The notes under the pieces: model-generated
What the model was told of the DNA's origin: nothing
Database searches by the model: none
What the model saw: only the letters and a program-made list of their open reading frames with translations
Shown: positions 18,205 to 27,046 of the stretch, one piece after another
Position numbering within the stretch: the stretch's first letter is position 1
Layout: every line of letters begins with the position of its first letter
Made by a program: the position numbers and the translations under genes
Assembly (NCBI RefSeq): GCF_002284565.1
Contig: NZ_NPKI01000002.1
Span: 124,001 to 188,000 of the forward strand
Length of the DNA stretch: 64,000 nucleotides
Direction of reading: 5' to 3'
Source of the DNA: Mesorhizobium mediterraneum
GTDB lineage: Bacteria > Pseudomonadota > Alphaproteobacteria > Rhizobiales > Rhizobiaceae

Positions 18205-19626
18205 TCAACCGAGCCTTGCCAGCTTTGCGGCGTCGCGTATGGCTTGCACGGCATGCGGGTTTGTCACGGGATAGGCTGCGATGAAGCGTTCGACCGAAAA
18301 GTCCGGGAATTCAGCTTTCAAGCGGGCTGCAATCCTGGCCGCCTCGCCGGTCTCGCTCACGGCTGCGTGCGCCAGCGCCAAAAACATCAGCACGTTCGGA
18401 GAATCCGGCGAACTCCTGCGGAGCGCTGCGATGGCTTCGCGATGCCTGCCGGCGACGAACAGGATGCGGCCTTGCATACCGAAATACCAGGGCGGGGCCA
18501 GTGGATTGAGGCGCATGGCGCGCTCGATGAGCGGGATCGCCTCGGCCGGATCGCCGGCGACCAGGGCCTTGCTGCCGGCCAGCAGCGCCAGCGTGTCGGC
18601 ATGATTGGAGCCGTATTCGAAGCCACGCTGATACGCGCGCTCTGCCCCCTCAAAGTCGCCGAGACATCCCTTGAGATCGCCAAGGCAGGTGTGGGCGGCG
18701 CTGTCCGTCGGGTCGAGCCGCAAGGCGTTTTCGACCGCCGCCCGCCAGTTCTCGATTGAGCCCGGCACATCGTCGCCAAAGCCGTTGCAGGCCTCGATGG
18801 AATAGGCATAGGCAAGCTCGGTCCAGGCCCTGACCAGAGTTGGGTCAAGCTCCAGCGCTCGTGAAAGCAGGCGGATTGCCTCGACATTGCCGGCGCGGCT
18901 GAACATGTTGTGCTGTTCGACGCCAAGCAGATAAAAGTCGTAGGCCCGCAGGCTGGCCGGCGGCTTGCGGCGGACCGCATTGCGGCCCACCGTGGCGATC
19001 GCCCCAAAACAGCCAGCAAGGACATTGATGACGCCTTCCGTCAGGCTGTCCTGCAGCTTGAAAACGTCCTCGACCGGACGGTCGTAGCGCTCGCTCCAAA
19101 GGCTGACGCCGTTCTCCGCATCGGCAAGCTCTATCGTCAACCGAACCCGCCGCTCTTCGGCGCGCAACTGGCCCGACACGAGATAGGTGGCGCCCAGCGC
19201 CTTGCCGTCCGCCGCGAAGTCGGCCGGCTTGCTGCCCAGCGATTTCATCGTGTGGAAAGCGATGACCGGCAAGCCCGCGTATCGCGCCAGGTCGATGGTG
19301 ATGTCCGACGACAGACCGTCGGCAAAGCGCTGCCAGCGCTCTTCGGAATTCAGACATTCGATCGGGAATATGGCGAGCACCGGCGAGGCGTCGGACAAGG
19401 ACGGAGCCGGCTGCGCGCTGGTGGCGCCGGCAAAATACGATGCGAGAGCAACTTTGTTGCGGACGCCAAGTTTTTCATAGATCGAGGCGAGATGGGTGCG
19501 GACGGTCGAGGGGGCGATGAACAGCGCCTCGCCGATCTCGCGATAGGTCAGGCCGGCGGCAAACTTCTCCGCGACCGCGCGCTCGCGGTCGGATAGAGCC
19601 GGCGAAGACGTCGCGATGCGGTTCAT
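18205..19626 (-). CDS. regulator with N-terminal LuxR-type HTH, TolB-like and TPR domains (copy 2)
   Basis: A 473-residue paralogue of the gene at 15125-16564 with the same layout: LuxR/GerE HTH at about 10-70 (LSDRERAVAEKFAAGLTYRE), TolB-like segment, then TPR repeats. Long stretches are nearly identical, for example FADGLSSDITIDLARYAGLP and LNPLAPPWYFGMQGRILFVA. Differences concentrate in the linker after the HTH, the cofactor-like middle part and the third TPR. The two genes are direct repeats about 3.1 kb apart, so they arose by tandem duplication and have diverged only moderately. Confidence 0.85.
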   Translation of the reverse strand: MNRIATSSPALSDRERAVAEKFAAGLTYREIGEALFIAPSTVRTHLASIYEKLGVRNKVALASYFAGATSAQPAPSLSDASPVLAIFPIECLNSEERWQRFADGLSSDITIDLARYAGLPVIAFHTMKSLGSKPADFAADGKALGATYLVSGQLRAEERRVRLTIELADAENGVSLWSERYDRPVEDVFKLQDSLTEGVINVLAGCFGAIATVGRNAVRRKPPASLRAYDFYLLGVEQHNMFSRAGNVEAIRLLSRALELDPTLVRAWTELAYAYSIEACNGFGDDVPGSIENWRAAVENALRLDPTDSAAHTCLGDLKGCLGDFEGAERAYQRGFEYGSNHADTLALLAGSKALVAGDPAEAIPLIERAMRLNPLAPPWYFGMQGRILFVAGRHREAIAALRRSSPDSPNVLMFLALAHAAVSETGEAARIAARLKAEFPDFSVERFIAAYPVTNPHAVQAIRDAAKLARLG

Positions 19627-19680
19627 GGCAAATTTCCTGCCACCGGACGGAGAGACGGGTTCAACTGCTGCCGACGCAGG

Positions 19681-19721
19681 ATACTACAAATGGAGAACCC
19701 TAAACACCGCATCTGGCCGAT
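19681..19721 (-). promoter_or_regulatory. conserved 41-bp upstream element, copy 2
   Basis: Plus strand: ATACTACAAATG, 13 unrelated bases, then ACCGCATCTGGCCGAT. Conserved ends match the element at 16588-16628 in 12 of 12 and 14 of 16 positions, with identical spacing, while the flanks and spacer differ. It lies 54 bp before the start codon. Read towards the gene, CAGATG and CATTTG are 17 bases apart and TAGTAT follows. Confidence 0.6.
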
Positions 19722-19875
19722 TGTGATGTCGCGCTTCGAAGCCGAAAGCTTCTCGCACGCCGCTCCGACCAGCCGCTGCGCTCCATTCGATTTCAGCACA
19801 ATATCAGCATCCGTTCAGGACGCGGAGGCCATGTCGCGGCGATGCTCTCTCGGGAGACAAACCCGATGAGCGGCC

Positions 19876-20604
19876 ATGACAATCGCCCTGACAGAAGACC
19901 TCCTCGCCAGGATCGATCGCAAGATCGAAGACGCCGGCTCGGCGCCCGGACTGCGCAATCTGGAGGATCGCGACTATGCCGACATTCGCACGCAGCTGCT
20001 TGCGGGACGCCCGCGTGACGTTTGGGTGTTCGCCTATGGCTCGCTGCTGTGGAACCCATGCTTCGAATTCGTCGAGGAGCGACCGGCGACCGTGCATGGC
20101 TGGCATCGGCGATTTTCGCTGTGGCTGACCCGCTGGCGCGGCACGCGCGAGCGGCCCGGGCTGATGCTTGCGCTCGACCGTGGCGGCAGCTGCCGCGGTG
20201 TCGTCTACCGTCTCCCCGACCTTGATATCGACGCGGCAATCGACCGGCTGCTGCGCCGTGAGATGAGCGCCAACCCGCCGACCAACATTCCGCGCTGGAT
20301 CTCGGTTCGAGGCGCGGCTGGGAATTTTCGGGCCATCGCCTTCGTCGCCGACCGGAATGGCCCCGCCTATGCCGCAGGCCTTAACGAGCAGACCACGGTG
20401 GAAATCCTGTCGCTCGCCGCCGGCCACATCGGAAGCTGCGCCGACTATCTGCGCCGCACCGTCGTTCAGCTCGAAGCCCGCAACATCCGCGACGCCACGC
20501 TATGGCGGCTGCAGGGCAAGGTCGCCGCCTACCTCGGATCACTGCAATCCGGCACGCCCTTGCCGGCACCAACCCTGGAGATCGAACATGCATGCGAAGG
20601 TTGA
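19876..20604 (+). CDS. gamma-glutamylcyclotransferase, ChaC-like
   Basis: A 242-residue protein of the ChaC family, which cleaves glutathione to 5-oxoproline and Cys-Gly in the cytosol. The defining N-terminal motif is VFAYGSLLWNPCFEF, followed by GWHRRFSLWLTRWRGTRERP, RGVVYRLP and a C-terminal helix-rich part (AAGHIGSCADYLRRTVVQLE). Start ATG 19876 is the only reasonable choice. It is divergent from LuxR-TPR copy 2. The next small gene overlaps its last 17 bases. Length is typical for bacterial ChaC proteins. Confidence 0.88.
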   Translation: MTIALTEDLLARIDRKIEDAGSAPGLRNLEDRDYADIRTQLLAGRPRDVWVFAYGSLLWNPCFEFVEERPATVHGWHRRFSLWLTRWRGTRERPGLMLALDRGGSCRGVVYRLPDLDIDAAIDRLLRREMSANPPTNIPRWISVRGAAGNFRAIAFVADRNGPAYAAGLNEQTTVEILSLAAGHIGSCADYLRRTVVQLEARNIRDATLWRLQGKVAAYLGSLQSGTPLPAPTLEIEHACEG

Positions 20605-20818
20605 GGAACCATTCCTCCCGTCGGCTCTGGCACGGGAAGCGGTGCACCGGATCCTGTCGACGGGCAACGTTGAATTCTGTGGCGGCGAAACGGCTCAGAT
20701 GCTGCACTATCTCGACCTGCTGACGCCGAGTGAGACAGCCATGATCCCTGCCAAAACGATTCCAGCAGAAACGAGGCCGCGCCTGTGGCAGCGCCTTTCC
20801 GGCATCTTTCGGGCTTGA
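20588..20818 (+). CDS. small protein overlapping the end of the ChaC-like gene, unknown function
   Basis: A 76-residue frame starting MHAKVEEPFLPSALAREAVH in a different frame from the ChaC gene. The middle is helical (AQMLHYLDLLTPSETAMI) and the end basic (RPRLWQRLSGIFRA). Overlapping starts are common in operons and the composition is protein-like, but there is no recognised family and the ribosome site within the ChaC end is weak. Possibly real. Confidence 0.4.
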   Translation: MHAKVEEPFLPSALAREAVHRILSTGNVEFCGGETAQMLHYLDLLTPSETAMIPAKTIPAETRPRLWQRLSGIFRA

Positions 20819-20882
20819 CCTTTACAGGCTTATGCGGCTCCGATGATCGCTGCGCAATCAGGCGCAGCGGTGGTGCAGGAGC

Positions 20883-22427
20883 TTGGCACACCAGGTCGGC
20901 AGCTCGGTTCTCGATCTCGACCGCGGCACATTGCGGCGTGACGGCGAGATCGTGCCGGTGCGGCCAAAGACCTTCGACCTGCTGGCCTTCCTGGTGCGTA
21001 ATCCCGGCCGAGTGCTGAGCAAGGACGAACTGTTACAGGCGGTCTGGCCCAGCACCATCGTGACAGAAGATTCGCTCACGCAATGCATTCGCGATGTGCG
21101 CAAATGCATAGGCGACGAGACGCAGTCGCTGGTTCGCACCGTGCCCCGGCGCGGCTACATGTTCCAGGCTGCCGACGACGGCCTGTCCGCTTCGCTGCCG
21201 CCGGCCACGGCTGTGGTTCAGATTGAACGCGCGCCCGAGCCGATGGTCGCCATCCTGCCGTTTCGCGTCAACCTTGACGATGCGACGGCAAAGCCGCTCT
21301 TCGACGGCGCGGTCGAGGAGATCATCAACGCGCTTTCCTACTTCAAGACCATCGCGGTGCTGGCACGCCATTCGGCCTTCGCGCTTGCCGAACATTCCGA
21401 CCAGGACATCTGGGCGACCGCCGAGCGCCTCGGCGCCGACTATGTTGCGGAAGGCAGCGTCGAGAGCGCCGACGGCGGCTACAGCACGCACGTCGTCCTG
21501 TCCGAGACAGCGTCCGGCCGGCGCATATGGGCGCAGACGTTTTCATTCAGGACGAGCGAGATTTTCGCTTTTCAGAGAACAGTGGCGCAACGGATTGCGA
21601 CCGCGCTGGTCGCCAACATCGAGAGCGCTGCCATGCGGCGCACATCCCCGGCGCCCGCCGCCAACGTCGAAGCCTATGTCCACATCTTGCGCGGCATGGC
21701 GCTTCTGCGCAGCTATGGCGAGGGCGTCAACCAGCAGGCCCGCGAACATTTGCTGAAGGCGCTCGAACGCGATCCGGATTCGGGGCTCGCTCACGCCTAT
21801 CTCGCCTTAGCGGACATGATCATAGGCGGCTATGGCGGCGCGCCTCGCGCCTTGCTTGATCAGGCGCGGGACCGTGCCCTGCACGCCACGGCACTCAACC
21901 CGGACGAGGCCCGTTGCCACCGCATCCTGGCCTTGATCCTTATCTACCTGGCCGAATTCGACGCCGCCGCACGCCATTTCGCGCGCGCATTGGATCTTAA
22001 TCCCTACGACGCCGACACGTTGGCCCAGACGGGCTTTTTCGAGGTCATACGCGGTCATGGCGAGACCGGCCTGATGCTGCTGGACCAGGCGATCCAACTC
22101 AATCCGATGCATCCCGCCTGGTATTATTACGACCGGGGTGAGGCCCTGCTTGTCCTTGGTCGCTACCCGGAAGCGGCGGCGTCTTTTTCCTGCCTTCCGC
22201 GAAAGAGTGCCTGGCAATGGGCGCGGCTGGCTGCCTGTCACGCGCTTGACGGCAATATCGACAAGGCAAGGGCCTGCGCGAGGGAAGGCCGCCGCCTAAA
22301 TCCCGGCCTGACCGAACAGGCAATCATGGCGGACCTTCAGATGATGCGCTCGGAAGATCGGGAGCGGATACGGTCCGGTCTCGAGTTGGCTGGATGGGAT
22401 GAAGTGCAAATGCCGACAACATCATGA
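20883..22427 (+). CDS. regulator with OmpR-type winged HTH, TolB-like and TPR domains (CadC-like head)
   Basis: A 514-residue protein. Residues about 1-100 are a Trans_reg_C winged HTH (RPKTFDLLAFLVRNPGRVLS, then IRDVRKCIGDETQSLVRTVP and RRGYMF). A TolB-like segment follows (MVAILPFRVNLDDATAKPLF), then TPR repeats (ALERDPDSGLAHAYLALAD). The back half is the same module as in the two LuxR-headed genes nearby, with a different DNA-binding head. No membrane segment is seen, unlike true CadC. The start is probably the TTG at 20883; no in-frame ATG or GTG was found upstream before a stop. AGGAG lies two bases before it, so the exact start is uncertain. Confidence 0.82.
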   Translation: MAHQVGSSVLDLDRGTLRRDGEIVPVRPKTFDLLAFLVRNPGRVLSKDELLQAVWPSTIVTEDSLTQCIRDVRKCIGDETQSLVRTVPRRGYMFQAADDGLSASLPPATAVVQIERAPEPMVAILPFRVNLDDATAKPLFDGAVEEIINALSYFKTIAVLARHSAFALAEHSDQDIWATAERLGADYVAEGSVESADGGYSTHVVLSETASGRRIWAQTFSFRTSEIFAFQRTVAQRIATALVANIESAAMRRTSPAPAANVEAYVHILRGMALLRSYGEGVNQQAREHLLKALERDPDSGLAHAYLALADMIIGGYGGAPRALLDQARDRALHATALNPDEARCHRILALILIYLAEFDAAARHFARALDLNPYDADTLAQTGFFEVIRGHGETGLMLLDQAIQLNPMHPAWYYYDRGEALLVLGRYPEAAASFSCLPRKSAWQWARLAACHALDGNIDKARACAREGRRLNPGLTEQAIMADLQMMRSEDRERIRSGLELAGWDEVQMPTTS

Positions 22428-22482
22428 GCAGCACCGGCGGCGCTGGGCACATGACGCGGCCCCGAGTCGAATCCGCCCGTTC

Positions 22483-22511
22483 TTGCGCAAACCTCCGGCC
22501 TTGGCTAGCAT
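22483..22511 (+). promoter_or_regulatory. candidate sigma-70-type promoter before the sugar importer
   Basis: TTGCGC and TAGCAT are separated by exactly 17 bases in the 252-bp gap before the binding-protein gene, leaving a leader of about 160 bases. The match to consensus is moderate (4 of 6 each), so this is only a candidate. Confidence 0.3.
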
Positions 22512-22679
22512 CCGCCCGCAGGCACCGAGCGGAGGAGAACGTCGCGGTGGACCGGCTGGAGCACCGTTGCGTCCCCTTGGGCGCTCAAAGGACACTCCAT
22601 TTCTAGATCGACGCATGAACCTGCCGGAGACCCATTCCGGTTTTCGGGGTCGTGCGCTCATGTGGAGGAGACTAAATTG

Positions 22680-23630
22680 ATGAACAGACGTGAATTCCTA
22701 CTGTCGTCCGTGGCGATGGGCACATTGGCGCTGGCCGCTCCGCAACTTGCCGTCGCCCAGGACAAACTGACCATCCTGGGTTCGGTGCCGAGCCTCGGCT
22801 TTCCGTTCTTCGTTCACATGCTGAACCAGATCAAGGCGGAGGCGCAGGCGCAAGGCGTCAACCTGACCGAGAGCGACGGCCAGAATTCGGCACCCAAGCA
22901 GACCGCCGATATCGAGGCGGCGCTTGTGCAGAAGGTCGACGCTATCGTCATCTCGCCGCTCGACGTCAACGCGCTGGCGCCGGCCATCGAGCAAGCCGTC
23001 CAGGCCGGCATTCCCGTCGTCACCATCGACCGCCGCGTCGACGGCGTCGAAGGCATCCTCGCCCATGTCGGCGCCGACAACGTCAAGGGCGGCGAGGCTG
23101 AGGCGCAGGCCATGGTGGCGGCGTTCCCGAACGGCGCCAAAATCTTCCATCTGCAGGGCCAGCCAGGTGCTGGGCCCGCGATCGACCGCAACAAGGGCGT
23201 GCACAATGTTCTCGATCCGCTGAAGGACAAATACCAGATCATCTTCGAGCAGACCGCGAACTTCGCCCGCGCCGAGGCGCTGTCCGTCACCGAAGCCGGC
23301 CTTGCCGCCAACGGCAAGCCCGACGCGATCATCTGCGCCAACGACGACATGGCGCTTGGCGCGGTTGAAGCCTGTGCGGCGCGCAACTTCACCGACGTCA
23401 AGATCTACGGCTTCGATGCGCTCCCCGAAGCGCTGGTCGCCGTGCGCGACGGCAAGCTGGCCGGCACGGTCGAACAGTTCCCCGGCGAGCAGTCGCGCAC
23501 CGCGGTGCAGATCGCCGTCGCCTATGCCAAGGACAAGACCGAGCCCAAGGAAAAGCTCGTGCTGCTGACGCCGATCGTCATCGGCAAGGACAATCTCGAT
23601 AAGGCTGAAAGGCTTGGCGAGACGAAGTAG
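22680..23630 (+). CDS. sugar ABC transporter substrate-binding protein (ribose-type)
   Basis: A 316-residue periplasmic receptor of the Peripla_BP_4 (RbsB-like) type. The signal MNRREFLLSSVAMGTLALAA has a twin-arginine RREFLL motif, with cleavage near AVAQD. The core has LVQKVDAIVISPLDVNALAP, IPVVTIDRRV and CANDDMALGAVEA, all typical. Start ATG 22680 follows TGGAGGAG. The ATPase and permease genes follow, but after an unusual 246-bp gap occupied by a palindromic repeat. The ligand is a pentose, hexose or related polyol; it cannot be told from the sequence. Confidence 0.92.
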   Translation: MNRREFLLSSVAMGTLALAAPQLAVAQDKLTILGSVPSLGFPFFVHMLNQIKAEAQAQGVNLTESDGQNSAPKQTADIEAALVQKVDAIVISPLDVNALAPAIEQAVQAGIPVVTIDRRVDGVEGILAHVGADNVKGGEAEAQAMVAAFPNGAKIFHLQGQPGAGPAIDRNKGVHNVLDPLKDKYQIIFEQTANFARAEALSVTEAGLAANGKPDAIICANDDMALGAVEACAARNFTDVKIYGFDALPEALVAVRDGKLAGTVEQFPGEQSRTAVQIAVAYAKDKTEPKEKLVLLTPIVIGKDNLDKAERLGETK

Positions 23631-23672
23631 GAGCACAAAAGGGGCGCACAGCAGCAAAAGTAGCGTTCTGTC

Positions 23673-23832
23673 GCGCCCCCCTCTGCCCTGCCGGGCATCT
23701 CCCCCACTTGGGGGGAGATCGGCAGCTTCGCCGATAGCGCCTTTTTTGCAACGCAGGAGATTGGCGAAAGCCAAGGCGACATCCAATCTCCCCCCTCGTG
23801 GGGGAGATGTCCGGCAGGACAGAGGGGGGCGC
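23673..23832. repeat. 160-bp palindromic intergenic repeat, copy 1
   Basis: The ends are perfect inverted repeats (GCGCCCCCCTCT / AGAGGGGGGCGC). Next to them are CTGCC(C)TGCCGGGCATCTCCCCC on the left and GGGGGAGATGTCCGGCAGGAC on the right. Each half also folds on itself, for example ATCTCCCCC-ACTTG-GGGGGAGAT. A second copy with the same plan is at 61728-61886. It sits between the binding-protein and ATPase genes of one operon. It resembles rhizobial intergenic mosaic elements; the family name is inference. Confidence 0.85.
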
Positions 23833-23876
23833 TGTCCCGCCAGCCTGCGTGGGAATCGGAATTCAAGGAGGATCGC

Positions 23877-25454
23877 TTGTCTCCAGCAGAAGCCGCAGCG
23901 CCGTCGCTATCCCCGGCCCTCCTCGCCGTCGAGGGCGTGACCAAGCGCTTTGCCGGCGTGACCGCGCTCAGCGATGTCTCGCCCGAAGTTCGGCCCGGCG
24001 AAATCCTCGGCCTGCTCGGCGAGAACGGCGCCGGCAAGTCGACGCTGCTCAAGATCCTGTCCGGCGTGATGCCGCCCACCAGCGGCCGCATCGTCTTCGA
24101 CGGCGTCGAATTCGCTCCGCACAATCCGCAGGACGCCAAGCGCCTCGGCATCGTCACCATCTACCAGGAACTGAGCCTGATCCCGACGCTGACGGTGGCG
24201 GAGAACATCTTCATCGGGCGCGCGCCGCTCGGGCCGCTCGGCCTGGTGAGCTGGCGGAAGATGGAGGAAGCCTCCCGCGGCATCATAGCCCGCGTCGGTC
24301 TGGATCTCGACCCGGCGACGCCGGTGTCGGCACTGTCGGTGGCCGAGCAGCAGCTGGTCGAGATCGCCCGGGCGCTGTCGCTGAAGAGCCGCCTCATCAT
24401 CATGGACGAGCCGACCTCGGCGCTGACCGAAACCGAAGTGCAGAAACTGATGTCGATCATGGGCCGGCTGCGCAAGGACGGCGTCGCCATCATGTTCGTC
24501 ACCCACCGGCTGGAAGAGGCCTCTGCCATCTGCGATCGCATGACAGTGCTGCGCGACGGCAGGTTGGCCGGCCATCTCGATCGCGAGGGCGGGCCAATCA
24601 AGCTGCCGAAAATCATCGAGAAGATGGTCGGCCGCGCCGCATCCGAGCTTTATGCCAGGCCGACACTGCGCGACGTCGCCGGCGACGTCAGGCTCTCGGT
24701 GCGCGGCCTGCGCACCGTGCGCGATCCGCAGGCGCCGCACGCGATCGTGCTCGAAGGCGTCGACCTCGATCTCAAGGCGGGCGAGATCCTCGGTGTCGCC
24801 GGCCTCGTCGGCTCCGGCCGCACCGAGCTTGCCCGCGCCATCTTCGGCGCCGACCGCATTGCCGCCGGCACCATCACGCTCGACGGCAAGCCGATCGCGC
24901 CTGAAACACCTGCCGACGCCATCGCGCTCGGCATCGGCCTGGTGCCGGAAGACCGCAAGCATCAGGCGATCTTCGCCGCGCTCGGCATCCTGACCAACTT
25001 TTCCATCGCCGCACTCGGCCGCTACTCCAACGCCGCCGGCTTCATGACCGAGCGGCGCGAGCGCGAAGCGCTGGCAAGCTACCGTAAGACGCTGTCGATC
25101 CGCATGGCCTCGCCCGAGCAGCCCATCGAGGGGCTGTCCGGCGGCAATCAGCAGAAGGTCATCCTCGCTCGCTGGCTGGCGCGCGATCCCAAGGTGCTGA
25201 TCGTGGACGAACCAACGCGCGGCGTCGACGTCGGCGCCAAGGCCGAGGTGCATCAGATCCTGGTGCAGCTCGCGGCGCGCGGCATCGCCATCATGATGAT
25301 CTCGTCCGAATTGCCCGAAGTGCTTGCGGTGTCGGACAGGATCGTCACCATGCGGCGCGGACGCATCACCGGCGAGATGCCCGGCATCGAGGCGACAGAG
25401 GAAAAACTGATGGAACTGATGGCGCTCGATCAAAAGCAGGAAGCGACGCAATGA
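23877..25454 (+). CDS. sugar ABC transporter ATP-binding protein (RbsA/MglA-type, two ABC domains)
   Basis: A 525-residue double ATPase energising a CUT2-type sugar importer. The first domain has Walker A GENGAGKST and Walker B LIIMDEPTSALTE; its signature LSVAEQQ is the usual CUT2 form. In the second domain the Walker A region is GLVGSGRTEL (degenerate, normal for RbsA), with signature LSGGNQQ and Walker B VLIVDEPTRGVDVGAKAE. The start is a TTG at 23877, supported by AAGGAGG five bases upstream. It overlaps the permease gene by four bases (ATGA). Confidence 0.94.
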   Translation: MSPAEAAAPSLSPALLAVEGVTKRFAGVTALSDVSPEVRPGEILGLLGENGAGKSTLLKILSGVMPPTSGRIVFDGVEFAPHNPQDAKRLGIVTIYQELSLIPTLTVAENIFIGRAPLGPLGLVSWRKMEEASRGIIARVGLDLDPATPVSALSVAEQQLVEIARALSLKSRLIIMDEPTSALTETEVQKLMSIMGRLRKDGVAIMFVTHRLEEASAICDRMTVLRDGRLAGHLDREGGPIKLPKIIEKMVGRAASELYARPTLRDVAGDVRLSVRGLRTVRDPQAPHAIVLEGVDLDLKAGEILGVAGLVGSGRTELARAIFGADRIAAGTITLDGKPIAPETPADAIALGIGLVPEDRKHQAIFAALGILTNFSIAALGRYSNAAGFMTERREREALASYRKTLSIRMASPEQPIEGLSGGNQQKVILARWLARDPKVLIVDEPTRGVDVGAKAEVHQILVQLAARGIAIMMISSELPEVLAVSDRIVTMRRGRITGEMPGIEATEEKLMELMALDQKQEATQ

Positions 25455-26467
25455 CCAGCACGACCGAACAGAGCCAGCGCGGCGGCATCAATGTCGCGCG
25501 CCTGCTGATGAGCTTCGGCCCGCTGATGTTCCTGGCGCTGCTGATCGTCGTCTTCACCGTGCTGAAGCCGAGCTTCATCGACCCCATCAACATCTTCAAC
25601 ATCATGCGGCAGATCTCGATCACCGGGCTGATCGCGCTCGGCATGACCTTCGTCATCCTCACCGCCGGCATCGACCTTTCGGTCGGCTCGCTGCTGGCCT
25701 TCTGCGGCATGGTCGCGGCGGTGGTGGCCAAGGGCGGCACCGCCAACACGCTGTCGCTGGCCACCTCTGGCACGCAAGGCTATGGCTGGTTCGCCGCCCT
25801 TCTGGCCGCCGTCGTCGTCGGCGCCCTGGCCGGCGGCGTCCAGGGCTTTGCCATCACCAGGCTGAAGGTGCCGCCCTTCGTCGTCACGCTCGGCGGTCTC
25901 ACCGTGTTTCGCGGCCTGACGCTGACGATCTCCAACGGCGGCCCGATCTCCGGCTTCGATGCCTCGATGCGCTGGTTCGGCACCGGCCTGATCGGACCGG
26001 TTCCGGTGCCGGCGATCATTTTCGCGATTGCCGCGATCCTGTGCCACATTGTGCTGCGCTACACGCGCTACGGCCGCGCCGTCTACGCCGTCGGCGGCAA
26101 TGCCGAGGCAGCAAGGCTGTCCGGCCTGCGCGTCGACCGCATCCTGATCTCGGTCTATGTCATCGTCGGCTTCTTCGCCGGCCTTGCCGCCTTCGTGCTG
26201 TCGGCGAGGCTCAATTCCTCGGAAGCCGTCGCCGGCATCGGCTACGAGCTGACAGTGATCTCAGCGGTCGTCATCGGCGGCACCTCGCTGTTCGGCGGCA
26301 TCGGCTCGGTCGGCGGCACGGTGGTGGGCGCGGCGCTGATCGGCGTGCTGCAGAACGGGCTGCAGTTCAACAACGTCTCGTCCTACACCCAAAGCATCGT
26401 CATCGGCCTTATCCTCATCCTCGCGGTAGCCTTCGACCGCTGGCTGAAATCGCGAGTGAGGCGGTGA
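25451..26467 (+). CDS. sugar ABC transporter permease (RbsC-type)
   Basis: A 338-residue inner-membrane permease with eight or more hydrophobic segments. Family markers are SITGLIALGMTFVILTAGIDLSVGSLLA (quoted in part: MTFVILTAGIDLSVGS), PPFVVTLGGLTVFRGL and the YAVGGNAEAARLSGL loop that contacts the ATPase. It is translationally coupled to the ATPase gene (ATGA overlap). It probably forms a homodimer, as only one permease gene is present. Confidence 0.93.
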   Translation: MTSTTEQSQRGGINVARLLMSFGPLMFLALLIVVFTVLKPSFIDPINIFNIMRQISITGLIALGMTFVILTAGIDLSVGSLLAFCGMVAAVVAKGGTANTLSLATSGTQGYGWFAALLAAVVVGALAGGVQGFAITRLKVPPFVVTLGGLTVFRGLTLTISNGGPISGFDASMRWFGTGLIGPVPVPAIIFAIAAILCHIVLRYTRYGRAVYAVGGNAEAARLSGLRVDRILISVYVIVGFFAGLAAFVLSARLNSSEAVAGIGYELTVISAVVIGGTSLFGGIGSVGGTVVGAALIGVLQNGLQFNNVSSYTQSIVIGLILILAVAFDRWLKSRVRR

Positions 26468-26514
26468 TCCGAGGAGCGAAGGCTGCGATGCAATAAACTG
26501 CCGGGGAGGTAGCG

Positions 26515-27012
26515 ATGACCCAGATCAGAACCATGACCGAACAGGACGTGCCGTCGGTATCGCAGCTCCTTGGCGAGTCCTGGCGCCGCACCTATTCGCC
26601 GATCATCGGCGCCGAGACCACGGCACGCATCTCGGACGGCCGTCACGCGCCGCAAAAGATCGCGGCGGAACTGGCCGACGACAACAAGATGTCGTTCGTC
26701 GCGGAACGGCCGGACGGCTCGATTGCCGGCTACGCGATGGCCGAAATGGACGAAACCGGCGACGTCATGCTCGACCGGCTCCACATCGACAAGAGCGAGT
26801 TCGGCACGGGGCTGGCCGCCGATATGCTGCATGCCGTCCTTGCCGCCCATTCGGGCATCCCCAGCATCGCCCTCGAAGTGATCGAAGGGAATGACCGGGC
26901 GATCGCATTCTACCGCAAGCACGGGTTCGAAGTGGTCGAGCGCAGGCCTGCGTCGCACGGCGTGGAAGGCCATGCGTCATTCATCATGCGCAGGCTGCTG
27001 CCACGGGCTTAG
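26515..27012 (+). CDS. GNAT-family N-acetyltransferase
   Basis: A 165-residue acetyl-CoA-dependent N-acetyltransferase. The fold is complete: N-terminal MTQIRTMTEQDVPSVSQLLG, central strand VMLDRLHIDKSEFGTGLAADML (CoA loop reads EFGTGLA instead of the common QxxGxG), and the C-terminal ALEVIEGNDRAIAFYRKHGF, then FEVVERRP. GGGGAGG precedes ATG 26515. It lies 47 bp after the sugar permease on the same strand and may be co-transcribed. The substrate is unknown. Confidence 0.9.
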   Translation: MTQIRTMTEQDVPSVSQLLGESWRRTYSPIIGAETTARISDGRHAPQKIAAELADDNKMSFVAERPDGSIAGYAMAEMDETGDVMLDRLHIDKSEFGTGLAADMLHAVLAAHSGIPSIALEVIEGNDRAIAFYRKHGFEVVERRPASHGVEGHASFIMRRLLPRA

Positions 27013-27046
27013 CACAGGTTTCCCCGCTCTCGCGATTTTTCGTCCG

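Noticed and set aside
23907..25451. A 514-codon open frame opposite the sugar ATPase gene
   Set aside because: It mirrors a strongly supported ABC ATPase with all motifs; the reverse translation is His/Arg-rich and without domains. High GC keeps such antisense frames open.
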